From Deferribacteres bacterium (GTDB taxonomy: Bacteria; Zhuqueibacterota; Zhuqueibacteria; Zhuqueibacterales; Geothermadaptataceae), in contig JACKDF010000009.1 in NCBI GenBank assembly GCA_020633655.1, positions 124,001 through 188,000 on the forward strand: a stretch of 64,000 nucleotides of DNA. The letters run 5' to 3'. The stretch's first letter is position 1; each line of letters begins with the position of its first letter. Below, piece after piece: positions 27,535 through 37,241 of this stretch. Below the pieces are notes generated by a model that saw only the letters and a list, made by a program, of their open reading frames with translations, did no database searches and was not told the origin of the DNA. The position numbers and the translations under genes are program-made.

Positions 27535-27610
27535 TTGCGGCTCGGTTTAGACTTTTTTAGTTCATGGTTCCCCAACAAACATAGTTTTATGAAATCATTC
27601 TTCATCCATT

Positions 27611-29056
27611 ATGATAAAAAAACGCGCGATAATTAACGTCCTTTTTGCACTGCTCATCTTTCTCGGCGGTTCGCTTTTGTTTCCCGCAATCGTTGCGTGG
27701 ATTTATGGCGGACCGGATGTCTGGAGCTTTGTCGAGACCGGCATAGGATGTATTATTGTGGGTGCCTTTGGTTTTGCGCTAACCCGGTTGCAGTACGAAT
27801 TGCGGCCGAAAGAAGGATTTGTCATCGTCACTTTTGGATGGCTGCTTTTTGCTGGTATCGGGGCAATTCCTTTTGTACTGACTGAGGCAACACCCTCCTA
27901 CACCGATGCGTTTTTTGAAACCATGTCCGGTTTTACAACCACCGGCGCAACAATTCTCACGGATATTGAAAAATTACCCCATGGCGTTCTCTTCTGGCGC
28001 TCCTTCACGCACTGGCTTGGCGGCATGGGAATTATCCTGCTCTCTCTGGCTATTTTGCCCCTGCTGGGTGTTGGCGGAATGCAGCTTTTTAAAGCCGAAG
28101 TCCCCGGTCCTTCCCCCGACAAATTAAGCCCGCGCATCAAGGAAACAGCGAAAATGCTGTGGGTGGTTTATTTTCTGCTCACGTTTATCGAAACGATGCT
28201 GCTGTGGTGGGCCGGCATGTCGTTTTTCGATGCGGTCTGCCATGCGTTTGGTACCCTCGCCACAGGTGGATTTTCCACCAAAAATGCCAGCATCGGCCAT
28301 TACAACAATCCGATCATCGATTACATTATAATTTTGTTTATGATTTTTGCCGGCACGAATTTCGCGTTGCACTACCGGGCGTTGCAAGGCAAAATTCTGT
28401 ATTACTGGAAAGATCCGGAAGTACGCGTCTATTTAGGAATTATCGCCGTCGGTACATTGATTGTCGGAATCGCGGTCTGGTTCCACACGGAATATGGCCT
28501 GGCAGATAATTTTCGCCACAGCCTTTTCCAGGTTGTTTCTATTTTAACGACAACCGGTTATGGCACGTCCGATTATGAACTCTGGGGGGTTACAGTGCAC
28601 TTGCTGTTATTTATTTTCATGTTTATTGGCGGATGCGCAGGTTCCACAGCTGGTGGCATGAAAATTATCCGCCCTTTGGTATTGTTTAAATTTAGCCGTG
28701 CTGAAGTGCTGCGCCTTATCCACCCCCAGGCGGTCATACCTGTCAGAATCGGCAGTATGGTTATTCCGCATGCAATCATCGCAACCATAACCGGTTTTTT
28801 TCTCTTTTACATGGCGCTCTTTGTGGTGGGGACGTTGTTTATGTCCATGTTAGGACTGGATTTGGCAACCTCTTTAGGCAGTGTTGCCGCAACAATTGGA
28901 AATATCGGTCCGGGTCTCGGTGATGTGGGGCCTACGGATAATTTTTCGCATATCCCAAAAGTTGGTAAGTGGGTTTTAAGTTTTCTTATGCTTGCAGGAC
29001 GATTGGAGGTTTTTACGGTGATCATCTTGTTCAGTCGTTCGTTCTGGAGGCGGTAG
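27611..29056 (+). CDS. trkH: Trk potassium channel subunit TrkH
   Basis: The 481-residue integral membrane protein has four pore-loop repeats. The selectivity-filter segments are TMSGFTTTGATIL, GTLATGGFSTKN, SILTTTGYGTSDY and ATIGNIGPGLGDVGP, each with the conserved glycine. The stretch FGDLRPRE-like ELRPKEGFVIVTFGWLLF near the start and GGCAGSTAGGMKIIRPLVL are also TrkH/KtrB hallmarks. With TrkA it forms the K+ uptake system. No separate ktrA-like gene is nearby. Confidence 0.95.
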   Translation: MIKKRAIINVLFALLIFLGGSLLFPAIVAWIYGGPDVWSFVETGIGCIIVGAFGFALTRLQYELRPKEGFVIVTFGWLLFAGIGAIPFVLTEATPSYTDAFFETMSGFTTTGATILTDIEKLPHGVLFWRSFTHWLGGMGIILLSLAILPLLGVGGMQLFKAEVPGPSPDKLSPRIKETAKMLWVVYFLLTFIETMLLWWAGMSFFDAVCHAFGTLATGGFSTKNASIGHYNNPIIDYIIILFMIFAGTNFALHYRALQGKILYYWKDPEVRVYLGIIAVGTLIVGIAVWFHTEYGLADNFRHSLFQVVSILTTTGYGTSDYELWGVTVHLLLFIFMFIGGCAGSTAGGMKIIRPLVLFKFSRAEVLRLIHPQAVIPVRIGSMVIPHAIIATITGFFLFYMALFVVGTLFMSMLGLDLATSLGSVAATIGNIGPGLGDVGPTDNFSHIPKVGKWVLSFLMLAGRLEVFTVIILFSRSFWRR

Positions 29057-29147
29057 GTTTAATTTTTAAAAAGATGTTCATGGCTGGCTTGAGGTAGTCC
29101 TTGGGCACAAAAATGACTTAATTTGCAATTTCGAAAATGTGGATTCC

Positions 29148-30011
29148 ATGCTGCAGAGCTTTTTCGTATCCGATCTTCATGGGGCGATTGATCGTTATCA
29201 GAAACTCTTTCAAAAAATTGAGGATGAAAAACCCGACATTCTTTTCCTTGGTGGAGATTTATTGCCCTCAGGCCTTTTCTTGCTTACAAAAAATGATCAA
29301 CAAGTCGTTGATTTCCTTCATGATTTTCTAATCCCCGGCTTTAATACATTAAAACAAAAACTGGGTAAAAGATACCCCGCCACTTTTTGTATTTTGGGCA
29401 ATGATGACGGTAGATCAGAAGAAAACATCATTCTCCAGGCTGAAAAAAAGGGAATCTGGCAGTACATACACAATAAAAAAGTACAACTCAAAGATTTTAC
29501 AATTTATGGCTACTCTTATGTTCCGCCAACACCTTTCTTTCTGAAAGACTGGGAAAAATATGATGTCTCCATATATGTTGATCCGGGATGCATTTCACCT
29601 GAAGCAGGCTGGCGATCTATTCCCATTCCGCAGCATCAAATTAAGTATACAACTATTCAGCAGGATCTGGAGCACCTTGCCGGAAGGGATGATGTATCAA
29701 ATGCTGTATTTTTGTTTCACACGCCGCCCTACCAAACAAATTTGGATAGAGCAGCGCTTGATGATAAAATTATTGATCATATAAAATTGGATGTGCATGT
29801 GGGCAGTATTGCAGTTAAACGCTTCATCGAAAACAGGCAACCACTGGTTACGTTGCACGGTCACATTCATGAATCGACGCGTATAACCGGATCGTGGAAG
29901 GAGAGCATTGGCTCCACGTATGCCGTTTCTGCGGCACACGACGGAAGGGAATTGGCACTTGTCCGTTTTGATTTGCGGAATCCGAAATCGGCTACGCGTG
30001 AGTTGGTCTGA
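29148..30011 (+). CDS. Calcineurin-like metallophosphoesterase
   Basis: The metallophosphoesterase motifs occur in order: FVSDLHG (Asp-x-His), LGGDLLP (GD), LGNDDG (GN with Asp in place of the usual His) and LHGHIHE (GHxH). About 287 residues, cytoplasmic, no signal. The start could also be GTG at 29139; the ATG at 29148 puts the first strand at the N-terminus. Convergent with the ATP-grasp operon and perhaps cotranscribed with trkAH. Substrate unknown. Confidence 0.83.
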   Translation: MLQSFFVSDLHGAIDRYQKLFQKIEDEKPDILFLGGDLLPSGLFLLTKNDQQVVDFLHDFLIPGFNTLKQKLGKRYPATFCILGNDDGRSEENIILQAEKKGIWQYIHNKKVQLKDFTIYGYSYVPPTPFFLKDWEKYDVSIYVDPGCISPEAGWRSIPIPQHQIKYTTIQQDLEHLAGRDDVSNAVFLFHTPPYQTNLDRAALDDKIIDHIKLDVHVGSIAVKRFIENRQPLVTLHGHIHESTRITGSWKESIGSTYAVSAAHDGRELALVRFDLRNPKSATRELV

Positions 30012-30025
30012 TTACTGTAGAATCT

Positions 30026-33000
30026 TTATTTCAAGGCTGTGCCGACAGCCAATGGCCTGGCTGCATCGGTTACAGCGCCAATTTTCGATGCGTAGCTCGT
30101 ACGATTTGCAATGTCTTCATCAGTAACAAAGTGAACGTCAAGTAGACCGTTGGATTTATAGCCGGTGCGCATGAAGTTAATTTGGCTCAAGCTTTGGCTG
30201 TATCCCTCGAGCCAGGTGCGTAGTTCGTTCTTTTGTGCTTCAGAACCGTTGAAGTGAATCAAAATATCGATATCGCTGTTTGGACCTGCGGTTGCATTTT
30301 TCGTACTTCCGAAAATGTAAAATCCCTTGACGCCAAACCGAGCCGGATCCAGGTGGGCAGCCAATCCTTCCACATTGCGTAACCGCCAGCGCCAGTGTAC
30401 ATCGTATTTTTGAAAGCTGACCGGGGATTCTTCCTCTGTTGCTTCCATTTCAATCTCACCATTGGCCGGCGCAAACATGGCGAGTGCCTGTTTCGTTTCC
30501 GCATTCATCAAAACTTGCAAAATGCATCCACTTGTAGACGCACCCACATCAATCACTTTGATAACCTCGGAGAGATAGGCATAATCAGGTAATATATTGT
30601 GAAATATATTTTCAGAAGAACCAAGGAATTCTTCATTAAACACAATTCCTGCATCGTCGGGATATAAGGGAAGATAGCGAATTTTTGCCTCAACCAGGTC
30701 CTGGAAAAAATGGGTTCCAAAGGATAAATCCGGAACATAATCTTTTTGTTTACGCGCAATTTCAATGAGCATTGAGGTATTGTTTATGTCCGAGTATGTT
30801 ATCCGGACACCGAGTTTTATATCGCCGCGACTTCCCCAGCGACCTGGCCCCATGAGGATGAATTGGCGTTTTGGCAATATTTTATTTAGCTTGCCCACAG
30901 CGTTCCCAACAGCAAGCAAATCATGGTATCGACTGAGTTCACTGTATTTTTGTGGATTTACGTAAACCAGATGCGTTATATCATTTACAATTCCGTTGGA
31001 TATATGTTTATTCGCCGTGAACAGTATCTTTTGGGGAAGTATGTCTTTGGGAATTTGCGCTGGTTTACTGTCAATGCCGTAGCTTTGGCCTCTGCACTGC
31101 AAAAGATATAAATTCACACCATCGTGGGCGAATTCGATGTCCACAGGATGTTTGTAATTCTCCTGTAGTACCGTGAGAATAGTATGCATTTGTTTAATAA
31201 AGGGGGTGCTTTCGATAAGCCCATCGAAGGTGACAAGCAAGGTTTCTTTGTCGTAGTCTGTTCCGATTGCCCTTGGTCGACGGATATGGTTTTCATCCAA
31301 AATTGAAACCAGCTTGCTAATATAAGGGAAATCACTTCCGCATTCTTTAAAAACCTCACGCACATCCAGCGATTCAAATGTGCGGCTCTCCAGATTGATG
31401 ACGTCGATGTGCTTGGGCGAATAACGGATTATTTCATCCAGTGTGACATTTACCCGCAGATTGGGTTGCCCGGGTGCAATAAGAATGGGATAATCGTCGC
31501 TCAGGCGATCTACAGCGCGTGTTCCCAGACCTGGCACAATGCGTAAAAGGCCATCTTTGCGTTTAATGCGGTTCGACCAGCGAAATTCATTTTGGCTGAG
31601 CGCGACACCGGCAAAGGCAGGGACGTAGTATTTGCCGACTTTTTTCCCAACAACTTCCTGAATCATGATGCCCATTTCTTCATGATAATCCAGTATTCCC
31701 TGCCGCGCTCGGTATTCGATTGGATCTGGTCCGAATACAGAAGCATAAACCTCGGTTATCGCGTCCATTAGTTCTTTTAACCGCTCCTCCTTACTGCCCT
31801 GGTTTGCGATGAAAAGACTTTTATACTTTCCCGCAAATGACGAACCGAGCCTGTCCTCCAGTAAGCTGGAGCTGCGGACGATTAAGGGAACGGTTCCCAG
31901 GTCATCCAGGGTGAGGGATAGACCGTTGATTATTTCCGGGGGAAAAGTTGAGCCTTTAAAAACGTTTACGACATACGGATACTCTTGCCTGACCTGTCCG
32001 ATATCTTTGTATTTTTGTTCGATGATGTCTTCGAGGTTATTATAGTCGATAAATTTTAGAATGCTGTCTGAGGTGAGATACCAGGTTTTGGGGGTTCGAA
32101 TACTTCGTATAAATTCGGAGTCGCGCAACGATTTTTTCAGTATCTGTTTTGCCAGGAATAGACCGGAACTTTTGCCGCCCAGCTTGCCGTGGCTTCCAAT
32201 CGGATAAATAATTCGGTGTAGGATGCTATTAAAATCATCAACTTCGATGAATTGTTTAGCAACGTTGATGAAATCCGGTTGATCACTTAAAATTCGCCGG
32301 ACGAGTGCGACGCGAAAACTCATTTCTCTTGTTGACGAGAGTTCCAGTCCGTGTGGCGTCAAATGGTGGTAGCGTTCTATGGCATTGCTTATTTCTGAAA
32401 GCGATGAACCCGTATCCTCCAGCGTATTCACTAAAAAGCCGGAGCGGTCCTCTTTTATCCACTTCTGAATGCTGTCGAGGACTTCGTTTACATTTAAATA
32501 TTTTGCAGCCACCTCAAATACATCATAACTAAAGGATAGTAAATCACGACCGGTGTGATTTTGAAACGGCCGGTTTGCCTCCGAGAAGAGTTCATTTTCA
32601 TCTTTGTATGCAGGACTAAAATATTCAAGGAGTTCCTGGGCTTCCTGGACACCGGACCAGCTTAAATAATTCACCATTTTGCGTGAGATACGGATAAGCA
32701 ATTTGGGATCGGTTTTCGTCAATAAATCAAGAATGACACCCCACTCACTCTTGTTTTTTCCTTTCGAATCCTGTTGCTGTTTAAAAACTGTTTTAAGCTG
32801 TTGATGTAAAACATACAAACCAAACTGATCGGCTATCGTTGTGAGCAGCTTGCGTTCTTCTTTTAAAAAAGGCCCCTCCGCACCCAAAGGCCTTTCTTCT
32901 GTATACAGAACACAAATATTTCCAACGATTTCATCCTGTACTTTTATGCTAGCACACTGCGACCACGATGTTTCCTGAAAATCTTCGGTTGTGAATTCCT

Positions 33001-33202
33001 GATCATGAAAGGTCAGTTTTGCCTGGCACACTTCCGGAAATTGCCAACCTGCCGGTATCGCTTTGACGATTCCTTTGCAGACATCGTCCATCGTCTTTGC
33101 GGGATTGTTGAAGAGCTCCTGTATCTCATAGAGACAGGCAAGTTCCTTAGCTCGCTCTTTTAGATCGAGAACCAACTTGTCAACGGATTCATTGCTACCC
33201 AT
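30026..33202 (-). CDS. PEP-synthase-like ATP-grasp protein with GAF-like N-terminus and C-terminal nucleotidyltransferase domain
   Basis: This is a 1058-residue multidomain protein. I take ATG at 33202, which overlaps the preceding stop (ATGGGTAG). Residues about 1-150 are a GAF-like sensor. About 150-340 are helical. About 345-690 are an ATP-grasp domain as in PEP synthase/PPDK, with GKLGGKSSGLFLAKQIL, PLIVRSSSLLEDRLGSSFAGKYKS and the late VDIEFAHDGVNLYLLQCR. A shared domain with MGPGRWGSRGDIKLGV follows. The last 110 residues are a MNT-type nucleotidyltransferase (FGSTKNATAGPNSDIDIL, third carboxylate in LLDVHFV). The phosphohistidine and PEP-binding domains of PEP synthase are absent, so it cannot run that reaction by itself. 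Function unknown. Confidence 0.82.
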   Translation of the reverse strand: MGSNESVDKLVLDLKERAKELACLYEIQELFNNPAKTMDDVCKGIVKAIPAGWQFPEVCQAKLTFHDQEFTTEDFQETSWSQCASIKVQDEIVGNICVLYTEERPLGAEGPFLKEERKLLTTIADQFGLYVLHQQLKTVFKQQQDSKGKNKSEWGVILDLLTKTDPKLLIRISRKMVNYLSWSGVQEAQELLEYFSPAYKDENELFSEANRPFQNHTGRDLLSFSYDVFEVAAKYLNVNEVLDSIQKWIKEDRSGFLVNTLEDTGSSLSEISNAIERYHHLTPHGLELSSTREMSFRVALVRRILSDQPDFINVAKQFIEVDDFNSILHRIIYPIGSHGKLGGKSSGLFLAKQILKKSLRDSEFIRSIRTPKTWYLTSDSILKFIDYNNLEDIIEQKYKDIGQVRQEYPYVVNVFKGSTFPPEIINGLSLTLDDLGTVPLIVRSSSLLEDRLGSSFAGKYKSLFIANQGSKEERLKELMDAITEVYASVFGPDPIEYRARQGILDYHEEMGIMIQEVVGKKVGKYYVPAFAGVALSQNEFRWSNRIKRKDGLLRIVPGLGTRAVDRLSDDYPILIAPGQPNLRVNVTLDEIIRYSPKHIDVINLESRTFESLDVREVFKECGSDFPYISKLVSILDENHIRRPRAIGTDYDKETLLVTFDGLIESTPFIKQMHTILTVLQENYKHPVDIEFAHDGVNLYLLQCRGQSYGIDSKPAQIPKDILPQKILFTANKHISNGIVNDITHLVYVNPQKYSELSRYHDLLAVGNAVGKLNKILPKRQFILMGPGRWGSRGDIKLGVRITYSDINNTSMLIEIARKQKDYVPDLSFGTHFFQDLVEAKIRYLPLYPDDAGIVFNEEFLGSSENIFHNILPDYAYLSEVIKVIDVGASTSGCILQVLMNAETKQALAMFAPANGEIEMEATEEESPVSFQKYDVHWRWRLRNVEGLAAHLDPARFGVKGFYIFGSTKNATAGPNSDIDILIHFNGSEAQKNELRTWLEGYSQSLSQINFMRTGYKSNGLLDVHFVTDEDIANRTSYASKIGAVTDAARPLAVGTALK

Positions 33203-34961
33203 GGCTTTTAATTTCCGGTTTAAGAATGATACCACGCCGGCTTCGACCGTCAACTTTTATCACAAGCGGTGAAGGGATGCGTACGTGATGAATATGACGT
33301 GTTTTTTCCACGGTGTTCTGTCTTTGCAGCCAATTCCAGTCTATTTTATGCATGCCGGTGAAAGGCACTGAAAAATAGAAAACACCAAAACTGGTGAGAT
33401 TGTGAAAGAAATGGGAACCCTGACTTAGTTCCACATTCATTTTCTCGAGGGTAGATTCGACAATAGCTTTGACTCCGGAGACATTGCTCCAATTAACCGG
33501 GATGCCCAGCCATGGATCCGAACTGCCCCAGCGGCCAAAGCCGATAAGCAAGTAAGGTCGGTTTTCAGCGACGAGTCTTTTATTTATTCTGTCGATCTCT
33601 GAGGCGATCTGGGTGGTATATTTCGCTTCAAAATTTTCCGGGATGACAAATAGGACATCATGGATGTTGTCTTGCACGCCGTTTCCCAGGGTATCTGTCG
33701 CAGCAATGAGTATGTCAGGGCTGGTCATTTCTTCATGCGTAATTTCGATTTTCTCTGAAGAAACCACCATTGGTCTCACTTGCAGAAATCCGAAGCGATG
33801 TTTTATACAGGCTTGTTTTCCAGAGTTAAAAGTCATCGCAAATTCGATTTCCACAGGTGCATTCAGACTTTTCTCACACAATGAAAGCAGTGTTTTGATC
33901 AAGGTGTTAAAGGGAATTTCATCCAATTGTAAGAGAGGCGCAAAATTAAGGATACGAGCACCTCTGACGCCGGTACCCATAGAAAGACGTCCGGAATAAT
34001 TGTCCAGTGTCGAAGCGATATGTGCCAAGGAGCCATCCTTGTCTGCAACAGCTATATTTTCTTGCTTCATAAATTCTGTTTCGTTAATCGGATCATAGCC
34101 TGGTGGTTTACCCACATTAACTGTCCAGAATTCAATTTGGGTGTTTTTTAGCATGTCATTATAAGATGCAAACGGCGGGCTAATATTTGGATATGCCGGC
34201 GAATAAGACCAGACAACACCTCCATCCACAATAGTTTTTCCCATACCTAAAGCCAGATTGACGACACCATCTTTCGGCAGCGCTCTTCCAGTTGAGTAAA
34301 AATTATAGGACCGGGCGACACCAGAGAGTTGGGGATAAAAATTATTCTCGTGACGTTGTCCAACGACTTCCTGAATGATAACAGCCATTTTTTCGTCTTC
34401 TATTCGATGTCTTGTGGCGCTAATGTAGTTCTTTGCCGTTCGAAAAAAAGTGGAGGCATACACGAACTTGATGGCTTCAACGAGTTTGCGAAAACGCGTA
34501 TCCGCATCCGGCTGGTTATTGGGGGTCATTTTGGTCCCGTAAATACCAGCAAACGGTTCATACATAGCATCTTCCAGCAAACTGGAGGAACGTACTGCAA
34601 GAGGCGTATGAACTTCATTTACAAGAGCTCTCAGATCACCGAGTATGTTAAAAGGCAGATCGGCTTTTTGAAATGCATGTGAAATGCGCTCGTCCGATTG
34701 CTGTGATAGCGAGATTTCGTAAAGGTTGTTGCTTTTCATAAAAGCATCAAAAATATCGGTGCGGATGACGGTAAAGGTGGGTATATTTACTTTTATTTGC
34801 GGGAAATCTGCATTATTGAATTGTGAAGCGAGTATTTCATTGGTCCGCTGCAAGCTCTGCGCTTTGCCCCCGGAAGAGCCTGTGCCAATAAATGTCGCAG
34901 GATGAGATGAATCGAAAAAAAATCGATTAAATGCCGAAAATTTGTCCTTTGGAGAGGGCAT
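33195..34961 (-). CDS. PEP-synthase-like ATP-grasp protein without swivelling domain
   Basis: The 588-residue paralogue of the downstream gene is the first of the pair. The ATG at 34961 is preferred to a TTG at 34976. ATP-grasp motifs are GTGSSGGKAQSLQRTNEIL (the glycine-rich loop), PLAVRSSSLLEDAMYEPFAGIYG, MAVIIQEVVG and a C-terminal FLQVRPM that normally closes the nucleotide site. The shared GRWGSSDPWLGIPVNWS segment follows at about residues 500-520, then GSHFFHNLTSFGVFY. No phosphohistidine (GGxTCHxAI) and no TIM-barrel domain are present. The two genes overlap by eight bases, so they are translationally coupled and probably act as a complex. Role unknown. Confidence 0.82.
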   Translation of the reverse strand: MPSPKDKFSAFNRFFFDSSHPATFIGTGSSGGKAQSLQRTNEILASQFNNADFPQIKVNIPTFTVIRTDIFDAFMKSNNLYEISLSQQSDERISHAFQKADLPFNILGDLRALVNEVHTPLAVRSSSLLEDAMYEPFAGIYGTKMTPNNQPDADTRFRKLVEAIKFVYASTFFRTAKNYISATRHRIEDEKMAVIIQEVVGQRHENNFYPQLSGVARSYNFYSTGRALPKDGVVNLALGMGKTIVDGGVVWSYSPAYPNISPPFASYNDMLKNTQIEFWTVNVGKPPGYDPINETEFMKQENIAVADKDGSLAHIASTLDNYSGRLSMGTGVRGARILNFAPLLQLDEIPFNTLIKTLLSLCEKSLNAPVEIEFAMTFNSGKQACIKHRFGFLQVRPMVVSSEKIEITHEEMTSPDILIAATDTLGNGVQDNIHDVLFVIPENFEAKYTTQIASEIDRINKRLVAENRPYLLIGFGRWGSSDPWLGIPVNWSNVSGVKAIVESTLEKMNVELSQGSHFFHNLTSFGVFYFSVPFTGMHKIDWNWLQRQNTVEKTRHIHHVRIPSPLVIKVDGRSRRGIILKPEIKSHG

Positions 34962-35038
34962 CGCTTCACTTTGCAAAATTGCACTTTCGGTTCAAGAGAA
35001 ATACAAACACTATCCAATTTGGCCTTTTCTTGATTTCA

Positions 35039-36325
35039 TTAAATCCAGCCGCGATCCTTGCATGCCTGAGCAACGCGGTCGACTGCGATTACATTTGCAG
35101 CATCACGCATATAGAGTTTATTTTTTTTCGCAAAATTGCTCACAGCAATAAACGCTGAAGTCATTTTGACATCGAGCTTGCCAAGTACTTCCTCTTTTTC
35201 CCAATAGTAATTCATGTTGCTTTGCACTTGCTCGAAATAGGAGCATGTAACACCACCTGCGTTTGCCAGAAGATCGGGAATCAAAAAAATATTTTTTTCT
35301 TTAATGATGTAGTCTGCCGCAGGTGTCGTTGGGCCATTAGCACCTTCTGCAATGATTTTTACGTGATTGCTGATCGAATTTACATTTTCATCGTGGATTT
35401 GGTTTTCCAGGGCTGCAGGAATGAGAATTTCAACATCCTGTTCAAGCCAGGCGTCGCCGGGCAATACCTCATATCCCAAATCTTTGGCTTTGGTTTTGTT
35501 TATTCCGCCAAAGGCGTCTGTAATGGAACGCAATTCCTGTAAATCGAGACCGGTTTTCTTCTTGAAAGAATAACTTTGGTTATCATCCTGATCCCAGCAG
35601 GAAACACATGTTGCTGTTCCGCCCATCTGCTGGAAAAGTTCGATAGCGAACTGTGATACATTACCAAATCCCTGGAAACTGGCTCGCGTGTTTTCCGGCA
35701 TGATGTTTAATTCTTTGAGCGCTTCACGCACAGTAATCATGACACCATAGCCAGTCGCTTCTTTTCGGCCAAGAGAGCCACCCATACCAACGGGCTTACC
35801 TGTAATAAATCCCGGACGGCGTTCACCACTGATTTTTTCGTACTCATCGAGCATCCAGAGCATATGCTGTGCACTGGTCATAACATCCGGAGCTGGCACA
35901 TCAGTGTAGGGGCCGACATTTTTTACAACCTGTTGCACCCATCCGCGACAGAGTTGTTCCTGCTCACTTGAACTTAGTTTATGTGGATCACAAATTACAC
36001 CACCTTTGCCTCCGCCCAACGGAAGATCGGCGACAGCTGTTTTCCAAGTCATCCACATGGCCAGGGCGCGGACGGTATCAATGGTTTCCAATGGGTGAAA
36101 TCGGATACCTCCTTTGGCCGGGCCGCGGGCATCATTGTGTTGTACACGAAATCCCCGGAATATTTTTTTGCTGCCATCATCCATACGTACAGGGATGATA
36201 AAATTGAATTCTCTCGCTGGATTGCGCAGTAACTCCCGCGTTGTTGTGTTGAGTTCGAGCAAATCAGCGGCTTTGTCGAATTGCTTTTGCGCGGTTTCGA
36301 ATGGATTGTATTCTTTTTTTATCAT
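35039..36325 (-). CDS. gdhA: Glutamate/leucine-type dehydrogenase (Glu dehydrogenase)
   Basis: This cytoplasmic enzyme reversibly deaminates glutamate to 2-oxoglutarate. The 428 residues fit hexameric GDH. Signature GGGKGGVICDP (catalytic Lys) is at about residues 103-113, VPAPDV follows, and GFGNVSQFAIELF is the nucleotide-binding loop. The coenzyme cannot be decided from sequence alone. The start is ATG after GGTGAG. The gene is codirectional with the ATP-grasp pair, 77 bases upstream, so a single transcript is possible. 2-Oxoglutarate made here could feed KorAB encoded at 60-63 kb. Confidence 0.94.
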   Translation of the reverse strand: MIKKEYNPFETAQKQFDKAADLLELNTTTRELLRNPAREFNFIIPVRMDDGSKKIFRGFRVQHNDARGPAKGGIRFHPLETIDTVRALAMWMTWKTAVADLPLGGGKGGVICDPHKLSSSEQEQLCRGWVQQVVKNVGPYTDVPAPDVMTSAQHMLWMLDEYEKISGERRPGFITGKPVGMGGSLGRKEATGYGVMITVREALKELNIMPENTRASFQGFGNVSQFAIELFQQMGGTATCVSCWDQDDNQSYSFKKKTGLDLQELRSITDAFGGINKTKAKDLGYEVLPGDAWLEQDVEILIPAALENQIHDENVNSISNHVKIIAEGANGPTTPAADYIIKEKNIFLIPDLLANAGGVTCSYFEQVQSNMNYYWEKEEVLGKLDVKMTSAFIAVSNFAKKNKLYMRDAANVIAVDRVAQACKDRGWI

Positions 36326-36462
36326 CTCACCAACCCTTGAAATTTGGATATTAAAGCGTTAAATAGTCTTGTTTTTTTATGTCTTAAACTATGAAAATAA
36401 AACAGAATTTGAAAGAAGAGATTTCGAAAAGAATAAAAAAAGGTCTGCAGTTTCTGGAGTTG

Positions 36463-37098
36463 TTAAGGCGCTGTTAAATCAATAGTTGAGGTCGGGAAAA
36501 AGTAAATATCAATAAGGGCGCGCATACGGGCGATTAATTCGCGTAGGCGGGTGGGGAAAGCAACTTGAAATGGGATGTAATCACAGGCATATCCGATGGC
36601 GTGCATGCCGTGTTTTTCAGCGATAAAAATGGCACGATAGAGATGAAAACGGTTGGAAATCACGATAACCGAATCCATAGCGAAAGTTTTGTGGGCACGG
36701 AGAACAGAGGTAATCGTTCGCAAGCCATCCGGATCCATGGTGATGATGCTATCGGGAATCCCGTTTTCGAGTAAGGCTTCGCGCATCGTGCGTGGCTCGT
36801 TGTAATACGTCTCCTGCGATGAACCACTGAGCAGCAAGTGTTTGACCTTTCCACTTTGATAAAGTTCGGTCGCTGCCTTTATACGGTTTTCGAAATAGGG
36901 ATTGGCATTCCCATTTGAGCGAAAGCGGGAGGTTCCCAGCACAAGTCCGGTATGCATTTCCTGCAAATCGCTGAGTTGCTCTTTTTGAAAAATGAGCTGA
37001 TCCGTTTGTGCAATCATCCAGATATTGCCCAGGAGAATGATAGCACATGAAAACAAGATCAGACCAATGAACCAGCGAAAAAAGCGATTTTTAATCAC
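36463..37098 (-). CDS. SanA/YdcF-like DUF218 protein
   Basis: The 211-residue protein has an N-terminal transmembrane helix (FIGLILFSCAIILLGNIW). The DUF218 core is present, with GLVLGTSRFRSNGNANPYFENRIKAA, HLLLSGSS and the repeated VIVISNRFHLYRAIFIAEKHG. SanA affects vancomycin sensitivity and envelope barrier function in E. coli, so an envelope role is likely; the exact reaction is not known. The start is GTG with GAAGGA upstream. It stands alone between gdhA and pncA. Confidence 0.84.
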   Translation of the reverse strand: MIKNRFFRWFIGLILFSCAIILLGNIWMIAQTDQLIFQKEQLSDLQEMHTGLVLGTSRFRSNGNANPYFENRIKAATELYQSGKVKHLLLSGSSQETYYNEPRTMREALLENGIPDSIITMDPDGLRTITSVLRAHKTFAMDSVIVISNRFHLYRAIFIAEKHGMHAIGYACDYIPFQVAFPTRLRELIARMRALIDIYFFPTSTIDLTAP

Positions 37099-37241
37099 AA
37101 ATTGTCCTTCTGATTTCCAACACGCGACTCAATTATTGTCTTGAACGATGAAAATTTTTCACGGTAATGCCAGTTCAGCAACAATACCAAACCAGTATGT
37201 CTCGAATTTGATGCTTCTACGAACTGCCACAGACATTTTTG

